Shown here piece after piece: positions 17,212-26,307 of a DNA stretch of 64,000 nt. The stretch is from Paraburkholderia sp. Ac-20340 (lineage in GTDB: Bacteria > Pseudomonadota > Gammaproteobacteria > Burkholderiales > Burkholderiaceae). Location: NCBI RefSeq assembly GCF_017104965.1, contig NZ_JAAGPR010000007.1, positions 1 to 64,000 of the forward strand, read 5' to 3'. The translations under genes were made by a program, and so were the position numbers. The stretch's first letter is position 1. Each line of letters starts with the position of its first letter. A model generated the notes under the pieces. The model was not told the DNA's origin and made no database searches. It saw only the letters and a list, made by a program, of their open reading frames with translations.

Positions 17212-18321
17212 ATGCAGAAAATTCTCTGGGCTGTAGCTCTCGCTTCATGCTCATCGATTTGTCATGCTCAGAGTAGCGTCACGCTTTATGGACGACTGGA
17301 CGCGGGTTTGGAGTACGTCAGTGGGTTACAGAACGCCAACGGCTCGTCGTCTAGCCGATTTCGCGTCGAAAGTGGCAACTGGGGCGCAAGCTACTGGGGT
17401 ATGCAAGGCTCTGAAGAACTGGCACCTGGCTTCAAGGCTATTTTTCATCTGGAGGAGTATTTCAGCGTTGTCAACGGCCAACTCAATACTGCCAATACGC
17501 TGTTCGACAATTGGGCGGCAGTCGGACTTGCAAGCGACGACTACGGCACAGTTCTCCTCGGCCGCCAAAGCTGGATTGCCAACGGCATCTGGGACTTCGA
17601 CCCGCTCGGTCAATCGAACTGGTCTTCAGCTTCTCTTGTCCGCGGTCGCAATTGGCCTCAGCTTAACAACGTCGTCTCGTACCAGTCGCCAAAATTCGGT
17701 GGCTTTGACGTCTATGGTCAATATGCCTTGTCAAATGCGACCAACTTCAACGGGAACGGCACAACAAACCAAGGCCGGGCAGATGGCTTGCAGGTTACCT
17801 ATACCAATTCGCTCTTCCAAGTGCGCGGTATCTATGACGAAATCCGCGATGCAGCGAATGGGCAACTCGACAATCCATTCACGGCTTCACGCGAATATAC
17901 CGCAGCACTGAACGTTTTCCTCGCCCCATTTAAGCTTATGGCCGGTTATGAGGCCTCTCGAACTTCGGGAATGAGAAACACCGCAGTTGGCAGCCCCACC
18001 ACAACCGATTTCGAATGGGGCGGTGTTACCTGGAACATAAATCCCGTCACGACCTTGACAGCCGCGGCCTATCACATCAATGCGAACAACGGCGGAGGAA
18101 ATGCGACGCTGTACACCATTGGCGGCACTTACAACCTGTCGAAGCGCACTCTCCTCGACTTCCAAATCGCCACCGTCCAGAACAGTCGCACGGCCAATTT
18201 TGGACTTGACCCGAACAGTGAAGGCCCCGGCGGCGTCCAAAGCGACGGCAGCTATAACGAAAATCCGCTGCCGGGCCATGCGCAAAGTGGCGCGTACATC
18301 GGTATTCAGCACCTGTTCTGA
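17212..18321 (+). CDS. Outer-membrane porin, OmpC-like Gram-negative type
   Basis: A 369-residue porin. A signal peptide (MQKILWAVALASCSSICHA, cleavage before QSSVTLYG) targets it to the outer membrane, and the mature protein starts with the family hallmark SSVTLYGRLDAGLEY. The 16-strand barrel is complete and ends in the expected C-terminal aromatic strand, IGIQHLF. The internal constriction-loop region (SWIANGIWDFDPLGQSNWSS) is present. It probably admits the substrate of the neighbouring catabolic genes. It is flanked by gntR and by a periplasmic binding protein gene, and has its own promoter/operator. A truncated second porin start lies at 19763. Confidence 0.93.
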   Translation: MQKILWAVALASCSSICHAQSSVTLYGRLDAGLEYVSGLQNANGSSSSRFRVESGNWGASYWGMQGSEELAPGFKAIFHLEEYFSVVNGQLNTANTLFDNWAAVGLASDDYGTVLLGRQSWIANGIWDFDPLGQSNWSSASLVRGRNWPQLNNVVSYQSPKFGGFDVYGQYALSNATNFNGNGTTNQGRADGLQVTYTNSLFQVRGIYDEIRDAANGQLDNPFTASREYTAALNVFLAPFKLMAGYEASRTSGMRNTAVGSPTTTDFEWGGVTWNINPVTTLTAAAYHINANNGGGNATLYTIGGTYNLSKRTLLDFQIATVQNSRTANFGLDPNSEGPGGVQSDGSYNENPLPGHAQSGAYIGIQHLF

Positions 18322-18615
18322 TTTTTGGCCGGCAAGAACCCCAGTCCTCTCTAGTCATCAAGAGTAATTCAGCCAAACAGGACAGTACACCATCATTTTT
18401 ATTTCGCACTTCAAATTAATCATTTGATTTTTAGCAGCATTGATGTTTAAAAGATGGGATACCCGTTGGTCACAGCGGCGCCCGTCGTTTCGTCTACGCC
18501 ACCGTCTAGCTCATCAAGGCGCGACGGATTTATCAGGCGAATTCGAAACCGCACTTTGATTCAGAGAACACCGCTCGACAAACTGGAAATACTCTACTCA
18601 GGACGATTCTCAGAC

Positions 18616-19575
18616 ATGAAACTCAACTACACCGCATTCGCCTTCGGAATGGCTACTGCCATCCTGTCCACGACAATGGCAAACGCCGCAGCAGATAAAC
18701 GGATTGTCTTGTTGACTGGTATCGCTGGAGACCCAATGTACGTGACGATGGGATGCGGCGCTCAAGATGTCGCTAAGAAGCACGGCTACACATTCGACTC
18801 ACAGGGTCCACTAAAATGGGATGCAGCGTTGCAGCGTCCCATTCTCGACTCCATCATTGCATCGAAACCCGCGGGCATTATCGTGGTACCGACCGACGAT
18901 ACCGCACTAACGCGCGCGCTTAAGCAAGCGCAAAGCCAGGGCATCAAAATCGCCCTCGCAGACACCCGGACGAAAGACCTGTCTGTCGCTGTGTCGTTCG
19001 TTACGGCAGATGACGACGCTGTTGGCAAATCGGCTTTTGAGGCAATGAAGAAGCTCGCACCGCAGGGCGGTGAAGTTATGAGTATCGCCGGCGAGCCTGG
19101 TGTAAGCACCAGCGATGGTCGCGTCGCAGCATTTCGGGCGGCTGCCGCTGCTGACCCGAAATTTAAAGACCTCGGCGTACAGTACGGTCAGTCCGATACC
19201 ACTCGTGCAGCAAACGTCATCTCGTCGACGCTACAACGGCACCCCCACCTCGTCGGTATCTTCTCAGTCGATAGCGACGATGCCGACGGCGCGGCTGCAG
19301 CTGTCCGTCAAGCGAACCTGACAGGCAAGGTGCAAATCGTCACGGTCGACGCTGTTCCGGGACAGATTTCAGCGGTCAAGGACGGTAATCAACAGGCGCT
19401 CATTGCGCAAAAACCCTACGAAGAAGGCGCCCAAGCCGCGGAACAACTGATTGCGTCCATTGAAGGCCGCACGCCGAAGGCGAGGGTTTTGACCGATACA
19501 ACAATCATCACGAAAGCTAACGTCGATACTCCTGAGGGTAAGGCGGCAGCGTATCGAACGGAATGCAGTAAGTAA
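18616..19575 (+). CDS. Periplasmic sugar-type ABC substrate-binding protein (orphan copy)
   Basis: A 319-residue RbsB-like (periplasmic binding protein 4) protein. The signal peptide is MKLNYTAFAFGMATAIL to about residue 24 (ANA). The mature part follows the type I binding-protein fold: KRIVLLTGIAGDPMY, GIIVVPTDDTALTRAL, GIFSVDSDDADGAAAA, IVTVDA. It is closely related to the protein at 34283-35236 (both have GIAGDPMY, RPILDSIIASKPAGIIVVPT and VSTSDGRVAAFR). This copy has no adjacent permease or ATPase and probably uses the importer at 35288-37107. The frame is open upstream to 18454, but ATG 18616 starts the signal peptide and has AGGA about 12 bases before it. Confidence 0.9.
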   Translation: MKLNYTAFAFGMATAILSTTMANAAADKRIVLLTGIAGDPMYVTMGCGAQDVAKKHGYTFDSQGPLKWDAALQRPILDSIIASKPAGIIVVPTDDTALTRALKQAQSQGIKIALADTRTKDLSVAVSFVTADDDAVGKSAFEAMKKLAPQGGEVMSIAGEPGVSTSDGRVAAFRAAAAADPKFKDLGVQYGQSDTTRAANVISSTLQRHPHLVGIFSVDSDDADGAAAAVRQANLTGKVQIVTVDAVPGQISAVKDGNQQALIAQKPYEEGAQAAEQLIASIEGRTPKARVLTDTTIITKANVDTPEGKAAAYRTECSK

Positions 19576-19697
19576 CTAATGCTGTAAAAGCCGGCGGCAT
19601 CTTCCAACAATGCAGAAGAAATCACCAAGATGCCGTCGGCCCCTTCCTCGTTCTTTCTGGCCGCTTGACATTTGGAATTTGGCGTCAAAAACTGCGT

Positions 19698-19711
19698 AGT
19701 GCATACAGCAT
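19698..19711 (+). promoter_or_regulatory. Operator-like element before the porin remnant
   Basis: AGTGCATACAGCAT matches the element before the intact porin (AGTGCATACAGC at 17025). It stands 51 bases before the truncated porin signal peptide at 19763, so promoter and gene start were probably copied or retained together. Confidence 0.45.
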
Positions 19712-19762
19712 TTATGTCTTATACCGCTGCCATTCGTTTCAGCGGAAACTTGGAGTGAAGCC

Positions 19763-19897
19763 ATGAAGCATCAAATCTACACGTTAGGCGCAGCCGTCGC
19801 ACTGTCGAGCCTTTCTGACGCGCGTAGTGATGGCCGAAAACTCTCGAAAGCCGGGGTTTGGAGTCTGCTTTGCCGGATGCTCCGAGGGCACAGCTAA
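19763..19897 (+). pseudogene. Porin signal-peptide remnant
   Basis: ATG 19763, with GGAG 9 bases upstream, begins MKHQIYTLGAAVALSSLSDA, a typical Burkholderia porin leader. The frame then runs into unrelated sequence and stops at 19897 after 44 codons. No mature porin sequence follows, because the space is occupied by the end of the converging gntR remnant. This is best read as a porin gene deleted from about its signal-cleavage site. Confidence 0.55.
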
Positions 19898-19916
19898 CGA
19901 AAAGTGACCGCTCATG

Positions 19917-20641
19917 CTACGGGGTGGAGACGAGGCGTCGCTTCTCAAAATCGGCGCCTCGCCATTGACGGCATCGTTCAGAGCCATTGATGAGATGAAT
20001 ACGCATTGCAGCTCGGGCACAGTCAGCATCCCGGCTCTTGATGGCTGCGAATATGTTTGTTCGCTCATGCAGCGCCTGTTGCAAACCCAGACGCACGCCA
20101 CACTCCCCCCACTGCTCGGCCGCATCACTTTGCCGGTGGACCTGCTCGAGAATTCCAACGAACCTGTGATTCCGTGTGGCATATGCGATTGCCTCGTGAA
20201 ACCGGAAATTCGCCTCCACACAAGGCAACTGCTCGGTCGCTCGCTGCTGGGATAGCAGAAAAGCAACCTCGATGCGGTTCATATCCGACTCGTGAGCTCG
20301 CTGCGCGGCGAGACCAGCACAGTCCGGTTCGAACCCCATACGGACCTCAAACACTTCGAGTACATCAGCTACCGAATATCGGACCAGCCCGCGAGCCTTT
20401 TCGACAACGCCAACCGCATTTGAGACAAAGCTCCCAACTCCGTGGCGCGTCTCCACTTCCCCCTTCGCGTTCAGATGTGAAAGTGCCTCGCGAACTACCG
20501 AGCGACTGACCTGAAACGCAAACATGAGCTCGGATTCTGAGGGGAGCCTGTCGCCCCCCGGAGTGTCTCCGCCACAACCTGCTCTCGCAGATACTCAACG
20601 AGCATCCCACTGAGCGCTTTCCTCGGTCCGCTGTAGCTCAT
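19917..20641 (-). pseudogene. FCD-GntR regulator with a frameshift in a G-run
   Basis: Two frames together give one regulator. From ATG 20641 (GGGAGG 6 bases upstream) the frame reads MSYSGPRKALSGMLVEYLRE and VVAETL, then derails at a run of six G (near 20559). The neighbouring frame reads GGDRLPSESELMFAFQVSRSVVREALSHL, the classic wHTH start, and continues through the FCD domain (FRFHEAIAYATRNHRFVGIL) to 19917. A one-base length change in the homopolymer explains it. Either the gene is inactive or the run is a sequencing error. A copy of the TGCGTGCAGTATGCAG element lies about 75 bases upstream of the start. Confidence 0.75.
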
Positions 20642-20712
20642 ATCGGCCTCCCGGGCATCTCCCATTGAGATTGGTTCAGTCCGACTTGATGGTTTGACTG
20701 GTTGCGCTCCAC

Positions 20713-20729
20713 ACTGCATACTGCACGCA
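20713..20729 (-). promoter_or_regulatory. Operator ACTGCATACTGCACGCA
   Basis: Identical over 17 bases to the site at 38748-38764 before the acyl-CoA-dehydrogenase-fold gene. Read on the minus strand it is TGCGTGCAGTATGCAGT. It lies upstream of the frameshifted gntR gene and about 115 bases before the divergent LacI gene. Confidence 0.6.
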
Positions 20730-20844
20730 GAATTATGCAGTTCCTTGTTCCGGCGCGCAATCCATCAATAGATGGTAGCTCTCTCGCTAATGTGACCAAT
20801 CAGCAGGCTTGGCGACGAACGTTAGTTGACGATGGAGACCATCA

Positions 20845-21837
20845 TTGGCCTCAAACTTGAAGGAAGTCGCAGTTCTAGCAGGCGTAGGATTGGGTACGGC
20901 CTCGAGAGCGCTTTCGGGCAAAGGCTCCGCGTCAGATGCTGTAACGAGACGCGTGAGGGAGGCGGCAGCCACATTGAATTACCACCCTTCGACAATCGCA
21001 CAAGCACTAGTGACGCGCAAAACCCGGGTGATTGGTGTTTACGTTTCTTCGCTTTTGAATCAGCGCGATGCAGCCATCCTTCAAGAGGCATCACGCATCA
21101 CACGAGAAAATGGCCTGCTGCTCGCTATAGCGAGCAGCGACCCAACTCAAGCACAGGCCGAACAAGCATTACAGACGATTCATTCGCTCATCGAGCGCAA
21201 CTGCGACGCGGTTCTCGTGCATTGCCCCGAACTTAACGATGAGAGCCGTAGTAGTCTCCAGAAGTCGTTCAAAGACATTACCTTCCTCGATATGCGTCCC
21301 GAGCTTTCGAGCAACGAATTCACTACAACCATCCACCTGTCGGCGGGGATAACTGCGGGACGTGTTCTGAAAGAGAAACGCCACAGGAACGTTGCTATCC
21401 TGACAAGGGGAAACACCACAGACGGCGTCGTAGTCGGTGGCTTTCTGGAAGAATTCTCGCCGTACAGGTCAAAGCTCTGCAGAGCACTTACGGTCAAAGT
21501 CAGGAACAATGTCGAGTTATCTGCTGAGATTTCCAAAATCCTCGCAGCAACCGAAACATACACTGCGCTTTTTTGTACCGACCCGCAATTGGCAACGTAC
21601 GCCGCTCAATGTCTGCAGATGTCAGACGTCGAGATACCCTCAGGTATCTCGGTCCTCACCTATGATGCCTACTTCATTCTGGAGCAAAGGTTTCTCGACT
21701 CAATTCAGCCTTCAATGATTGGAATTACGCGTCAAGCAATGAGAGCGCTGCTAACCTCGCACTATTCAGCGCCCACTTTGCCGGACCCCGAAGCGCTTAC
21801 TATCCACCTATCGGGGACTACGGTCGGTCAGTGCTGA
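20845..21837 (+). CDS. LacI family transcriptional regulator
   Basis: A 330-residue LacI/GalR-type regulator. The N-terminal HTH and hinge helix are complete (LKEVAVLAGVGLGTASRALSG, then NYHPSTIAQALVTRKTRVIGVY), though a glycine replaces the usual serine of GVSxxTVSR. The effector domain has the family layout, with AAILQEASRITRENG, GRVLKEKRHRNVAILTRG and the C-terminal PEALTIHLSGTTVGQC. The start is a TTG at 20845, supported by GGAG 7 bases upstream; no ATG exists in frame before the HTH. It stands between two catabolic gene groups and its ligand is unknown. Confidence 0.88.
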   Translation: MASNLKEVAVLAGVGLGTASRALSGKGSASDAVTRRVREAAATLNYHPSTIAQALVTRKTRVIGVYVSSLLNQRDAAILQEASRITRENGLLLAIASSDPTQAQAEQALQTIHSLIERNCDAVLVHCPELNDESRSSLQKSFKDITFLDMRPELSSNEFTTTIHLSAGITAGRVLKEKRHRNVAILTRGNTTDGVVVGGFLEEFSPYRSKLCRALTVKVRNNVELSAEISKILAATETYTALFCTDPQLATYAAQCLQMSDVEIPSGISVLTYDAYFILEQRFLDSIQPSMIGITRQAMRALLTSHYSAPTLPDPEALTIHLSGTTVGQC

Positions 21838-21974
21838 GATTACACTTTCCCGTGACACGTACTAATGCAACTGCGCCCACAATTGTCCAATAGTTCTAGC
21901 TGCTCAGCACGCGAAGAAACTCGTGCCCGGTGATGTGTGATGCAACTGCCTAACGGCATTGAGCAATTTCGCCG

Positions 21975-22943
21975 TTATGCAAGCTGACGACATACCTTAT
22001 TCATCGGCGCTGCACCCATGAGCGCGTAACGGTTAAATTCAACCAGGTCTATCGCCGCGCACGCAGTCTCGTGGATTTGAGCAGGGTCGTCCAACACCGA
22101 GAGGAACTCTCCTAGCGGGCCGGTTGTCGCAATGCCCGCAGCCTCAACCGCGGAATGAAGTACACGAATCGGTGAATAATTGTCGCGCGCATTTTCAAGT
22201 GGGATGAACTTCTCCCTAAGCTCCTCCGCAAGCTCGAGGTTGCCATCCATGAGCGCAATTCGAATAGCACTCGCCAAGGCGGGGGCCACACAGCCAGAGC
22301 CAGACGTAAACGAGCGCAGCCCAAAGTCGCGAAAGTGGTCCACTACCGGTCGCTCACCGATACCGCTGATGATAATGTCGGTTCCAATGCTTTGTACAAG
22401 CGATGACAAGACCGCGTCTTGGCGCGGGTCCTCTCGAACGATTGCGTATTTGATGGCGCAAACTGCTCCATCTTTGACCAGCGCAGTGAGGTCATTCTCC
22501 GAGATGTAGCCATCGTCCTTCAGATATGCAATCAGCGGCTTGCCGAAGGAGTCGGCCAGCTTACGTAAACCGGTCGCTACCCCCTTCGCAGACGACGGAA
22601 AACGAAGTGGGAGCACCATCGCTGTCGGGAACGCTCGCTCAGTGAGCATTGCAAGTTGCTCACGCGCCTTTCCGAAATCGGCACCTACGCCCGGAATCAG
22701 CCACTCATCCGCGTTCAGATGCGTGGAAAGGTCGTCAACAACTTGACCGAACTCGGTAACTCCAAGGTTGTAGAAGTTCGCATTGCCTCCATACATGAAA
22801 GACGTTATGCCTCCCTCCTTCATGTGATTGAGCAATGCTAGATTTTCCTCACTCGCGCATGTACCGTCGGACCGCCGAGCCAGAGGCGGAACTGCAATCA
22901 CGGAACCACGCAGGTCCTTTGGCGTCACGGGACTCATCTTCAT
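21975..22943 (-). CDS. DapA-family (dihydrodipicolinate synthase-like) aldolase/lyase
   Basis: A 322-residue class I aldolase-type TIM-barrel protein. The family Schiff-base lysine is visible in GAVCAIKYAIVRE near residue 165, with YLKDDGYIS before it and the glycine-rich ISGIGERP after it. Known members add or remove pyruvate, or dehydrate or deaminate keto acids (for example hydroxyproline-derived pyrroline carboxylate deaminase). The exact reaction here cannot be read from sequence. ATG 22943 has GGAG 6 bases upstream and starts 14 bases after the dsdA stop, so it is the last gene of the long minus-strand run. Confidence 0.83.
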   Translation of the reverse strand: MKMSPVTPKDLRGSVIAVPPLARRSDGTCASEENLALLNHMKEGGITSFMYGGNANFYNLGVTEFGQVVDDLSTHLNADEWLIPGVGADFGKAREQLAMLTERAFPTAMVLPLRFPSSAKGVATGLRKLADSFGKPLIAYLKDDGYISENDLTALVKDGAVCAIKYAIVREDPRQDAVLSSLVQSIGTDIIISGIGERPVVDHFRDFGLRSFTSGSGCVAPALASAIRIALMDGNLELAEELREKFIPLENARDNYSPIRVLHSAVEAAGIATTGPLGEFLSVLDDPAQIHETACAAIDLVEFNRYALMGAAPMNKVCRQLA

Positions 22944-22956
22944 TACTTTCTCCGGC

Positions 22957-24303
22957 CTAAAGAATTTCGCGCCCTTTGGCGAGATAGGCATCCATCTCGG
23001 CTTCGGGGACCATACTGCCGCCAGTTGCCCACGCGATATGAGTCGCTCTCTCGAGTATTTCCGAGCTCATACCGAATCGCTGGCGATAAGTGCTTTGCTC
23101 CGGCGCTAAGATACGCAGCATCCCAGCAACACCAGCGAGAGCAGACGGCTCGAGTCGAATGCCCTCAACACGCTCTGTCAGAGCGAGAAAGCGATACAGC
23201 TCTTCGTCGTTGACCGTGTAATAGCCGTCGATGAGTCGCCGCATGGCCTTGCCCACAAACCCTGACGGACGACCGACCGCAAGCCCATCAGCCGCTGTGA
23301 TGTTATCTATGCCGAAGTCCTGCACCGATACGGCATCGTGCTTTCCGGTGTAGACGCCCAGCAGCATGCAAGGCGAGTGCGTCGGCTCAGCGAACACGCA
23401 GTGCACGGCGTCGCCGAACGTCAGCTTCAAGCCAAACGCGACGCCACCAGGACCACCACCGACACCACAAGGTAAATACACGAACAACGGATGTTCTGCG
23501 TCAACTACAACCTGACTGGCTTCGAGCTGCTTCTTAAGCCGCTCTGCGGCAATTGCATAGCCCAGGAACAAATTGCGTGAATTCTCATCGTCGATGAAAT
23601 GGCACTTGGGGTCCGCAGCCGCCTCTTGACGCCCCACTTCCACAGCTGCGCTGTAATCCGCGGCATGCTCGACTACTTTCACGCCATGAGAACGGAGCTT
23701 GGTCTTCTTCCACTCACGTGCATCGGATGACATATGCACAGTCACGTTGAAGCCGAGAACTGCTCCCATAATGCCAATTGACAGGCCCAAGTTGCCCGTG
23801 GAGCCCACTGCAATTTTGTATGCACTGAAGAACTCGCGAAACTCGTCGCTATCCAGCTTGGAATAGTCATCGGTTTCCACTAGCAGCCCTTCCTTCAATG
23901 CCAGCGTCTCCGCATGCTTAAGTACCTCATAAATCCCTCCGCGCGCTTTGATGGAGCCCGAAATCGGCAGATGGCTGTCAAGCTTCAGCCAAAGCAGCCC
24001 AGGTAGCTCCGTTCCTTTAAGTTTAGAAAGCGCGTCCTGCAGAAATGGGACTCCCCGAATCGGAGATTCAATAACGCCACCTACCGGCTCTGTCTCCGGG
24101 AATTTGCGTGCAATGTAGGGAGCGAAGCGCTGCAGGCGGGCGCTCGCGTCTTTGACGTCATCTGCGGTCAGCCCGACATCTGGCAACGCCTCGGCTGCTG
24201 GCGCCACTCCATCGTTGCACCACGTGACTTCCTTCAGCTTGATGAGGTCTCCAAGTAAAGGATTGCTCTCCAACCACTGCTCGATAGTCTTTCCCGCAAT
24301 CAT
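22957..24303 (-). CDS. dsdA: D-serine ammonia-lyase (D-serine dehydratase)
   Basis: A 448-residue PLP enzyme converting D-serine to pyruvate and ammonia. It aligns throughout with E. coli DsdA as I recall it, including the PLP lysine in [16 protein letters not shown] near residue 117, the substrate/PLP loops [17 protein letters not shown] and [15 protein letters not shown], the phosphate-binding [15 protein letters not shown], and the C-terminal [13 protein letters not shown] 24303 matches the family N-terminus; the frame extends upstream but without a domain. RidA, which removes the reactive 2-aminoacrylate made by such enzymes, is encoded just upstream, and a DapA-like lyase downstream. Confidence 0.95.
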   Translation of the reverse strand: MIAGKTIEQWLESNPLLGDLIKLKEVTWCNDGVAPAAEALPDVGLTADDVKDASARLQRFAPYIARKFPETEPVGGVIESPIRGVPFLQDALSKLKGTELPGLLWLKLDSHLPISGSIKARGGIYEVLKHAETLALKEGLLVETDDYSKLDSDEFREFFSAYKIAVGSTGNLGLSIGIMGAVLGFNVTVHMSSDAREWKKTKLRSHGVKVVEHAADYSAAVEVGRQEAAADPKCHFIDDENSRNLFLGYAIAAERLKKQLEASQVVVDAEHPLFVYLPCGVGGGPGGVAFGLKLTFGDAVHCVFAEPTHSPCMLLGVYTGKHDAVSVQDFGIDNITAADGLAVGRPSGFVGKAMRRLIDGYYTVNDEELYRFLALTERVEGIRLEPSALAGVAGMLRILAPEQSTYRQRFGMSSEILERATHIAWATGGSMVPEAEMDAYLAKGREIL

Positions 24304-24442
24304 TTCTCTAGTACTCCACTTAGCACGCATACCCACCAACATGCGCGGCGGGGTGAACGCGCCCATCAAAAAACAGAAGAGCCTGCAATCCGTGCGTGCA
24401 CGATTACACACGAAAGTGCCTCTGCACACCCTCGTATGACCA

Positions 24443-24901
24443 TCAGCCGAACTCGCCGCCCACAGCTACCGTCAGTTCGATTTCGACGCACGAATTTCGC
24501 GGGAGCTCTGCAACTCCAACTGCGGAGCGGGCATGAAGGCCTCGTTCTTCGAAAATCTTCGCCAGCAACTCCGAAGCAGCATCCGCGACCTTGGGTTGCA
24601 AGTTGAAGCCGGGTGCGGAGGCGACGAACACCGTCATCTTCAAAACCTTGCGCACTGCGTCGAGGCTCCCGAGTACATTGTCTAGCGACGCTAGGGAGTT
24701 CATCACCGCAAGCCTGGCCGCATCTTGCGCCTGCTCAACCGTCACATCTTTCCCGAGCTTCCCTGGATACAAATCCACGTCGCCAGTCTTCGGAACACTA
24801 CCGCTCACATACGCGACACCATTGTCGAGCTGCACAGATGTATAGGCATACACCGGCTTTTGATACAGCGGAAGTTCAAATCCGTTATACGTTCGATTCA
24901 T
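24443..24901 (-). CDS. RidA/YjgF-family protein (enamine/imine deaminase)
   Basis: A 152-residue RidA-type protein. Family trimers hydrolyse enamine/imine intermediates such as 2-aminoacrylate released by PLP dehydratases. Visible features are the N-terminal strand [13 protein letters not shown], the helix [19 protein letters not shown] and the C-terminal signature [19 protein letters not shown], whose first arginine corresponds to the catalytic arginine. It is longer than typical RidA (about 128) and resembles the YjgH/Rid2-7 type. The start has AGGTGAG about 10 bases upstream. It directly precedes dsdA, which gives it an obvious job. Confidence 0.88.
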   Translation of the reverse strand: MNRTYNGFELPLYQKPVYAYTSVQLDNGVAYVSGSVPKTGDVDLYPGKLGKDVTVEQAQDAARLAVMNSLASLDNVLGSLDAVRKVLKMTVFVASAPGFNLQPKVADAASELLAKIFEERGLHARSAVGVAELPRNSCVEIELTVAVGGEFG

Positions 24902-24943
24902 ACCTACGACTCACCTTTTTGAATTAGCCGGTTCCCAATGCAC

Positions 24944-26182
24944 TTAGTTAGTCGGCAGCGAGTCCTTGTAGACGTGCCCGTTCACCATCGTCAGCTTGAT
25001 ATTGCTGCCGTCCTCTTGGAACAGCCCAAGGTCTTCGAGGGGGTTGCCATCCACAATCAGCAGGTCCGCCAGCGCACCCGGCTTCAACACGCCGAGCTTG
25101 CCTTCCATCTGAAGGATTTCGGCATTCACAATCGTTGCAGAGTGAAGGATTTCGGAGGTTGTTTCACCACCGCGCGTGCGCAACGCAAATTCACGCAGTT
25201 GATATGGATTGCAGATACCTTCAAGGTCGGTACCAAAGCCCAACTTGACACCGACATTGCGCATCATGCGCAGTGCTGCCGTTCCACGCTCAAGCACGTC
25301 CTTGATTTGCTCAACGATATGCGGCTTCGTCTTAAAGTCAGGCGCGTGCTTGATACCCGCTTCGTACGTCGTCAGCGTCGGAACCACGTAAGCCTTATCA
25401 GCGATGTACTTTGCGGTCTCCTCGTCGATAAGGTTACCGTGCTCAATCGTGCGAACGCCTGCGTCGACTGCACGGCGAATTGCCGTAACACCATATGCAT
25501 GCGCCATCACATACTTGCCGAAGCTGCGCGCTTCAGTCACCATCGTACGCAATTCTTCTTCCGTGAAGTGCGGCGTCTCAATGTGAAAATTGCCACTATT
25601 GCCGCCGCTGGCCATGACCTTAATCTGGCTAGCACCCGACATGATTTCTTCGCGTACTGCCTTGCGAATTTCATCCACGCCATCGACAGTTCGCGAAATC
25701 GTGCGCGTGCTGCGACACATCGGGCAGCCCATCGTATGCTCGGGTCGGCGACGAAAGTCACCTTGGCCTGCGGTTACGGCCAAGGCCAAACCCGCCACGA
25801 ACAAGCGCGGGCTTTCAAACAGGCGTAGACGTGACGCTTCCGCAAGGCCACCTTCAGCACCGCCTGCGTCTCGAACCGACGTGAAGCCGCGGCGCAGCAT
25901 CGACGCCAAGTTTTCTTTCGCATGGGCCGCAACGAGATACGGCGAGAGGCATGCAAGCAACATGTGGTCGTTGACAGCGGCCATCGAGTGAACGTGTGCG
26001 TCAATCAATCCTGGCATCACAACACGACCGTTCGCGTCGTAGACCGTTGTCCCGGCTGACGCATTCAACCCAGAGCCAACTTCGACGATGAGCTCACCGT
26101 CGATGCGAATATCCATACCGCTGGTGAGTTTGCCTTCCAGCGTATCGAGCAGACGTGCGTTGCGAATGAGAATTTCCGACAT
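24944..26182 (-). CDS. Amidohydrolase-superfamily metal-dependent hydrolase
   Basis: A 412-residue amidohydrolase related to imidazolonepropionase and Xaa-Pro (prolidase-type) amidohydrolases. Metal-site elements appear in order: VMPGLIDAHVHS with the HxH pair near 61-65, the carboxylated-lysine candidate in QIKVMASGG near 190, His in KYVMAHAYG and in TIEHGNLID, and Asp in LGFGTDLEG. The N-terminal small beta domain (ILIRNARLLDTLEGKL) is complete. It probably opens an amide or lactam ring or cleaves an N-acyl/peptide bond of the pathway substrate. It lies between the SDR and RidA genes on the same strand. Confidence 0.85.
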   Translation of the reverse strand: MSEILIRNARLLDTLEGKLTSGMDIRIDGELIVEVGSGLNASAGTTVYDANGRVVMPGLIDAHVHSMAAVNDHMLLACLSPYLVAAHAKENLASMLRRGFTSVRDAGGAEGGLAEASRLRLFESPRLFVAGLALAVTAGQGDFRRRPEHTMGCPMCRSTRTISRTVDGVDEIRKAVREEIMSGASQIKVMASGGNSGNFHIETPHFTEEELRTMVTEARSFGKYVMAHAYGVTAIRRAVDAGVRTIEHGNLIDEETAKYIADKAYVVPTLTTYEAGIKHAPDFKTKPHIVEQIKDVLERGTAALRMMRNVGVKLGFGTDLEGICNPYQLREFALRTRGGETTSEILHSATIVNAEILQMEGKLGVLKPGALADLLIVDGNPLEDLGLFQEDGSNIKLTMVNGHVYKDSLPTN

Positions 26183-26307
26183 GATTCGATATCCATTAGC
26201 TGTGGTGGTCAGTCCTGACCGACTGCCCCACCGAAATCAGATTTGTGAGCGCATCGAAAGCGGAGGGACGCCTCTGACGCACGTGGACGACGTCGGCTAG
26301 CGCTGCA

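Noticed and set aside
19784-20266. 160-codon minus-strand frame overlapping the frameshifted regulator
   Set aside because: The FCD domain reads clearly in the other minus frame, so this one is a shadow.
24938-25828. 296-codon plus-strand frame opposite the amidohydrolase gene
   Set aside because: An antisense shadow of a well-supported gene; the translation has no family features.
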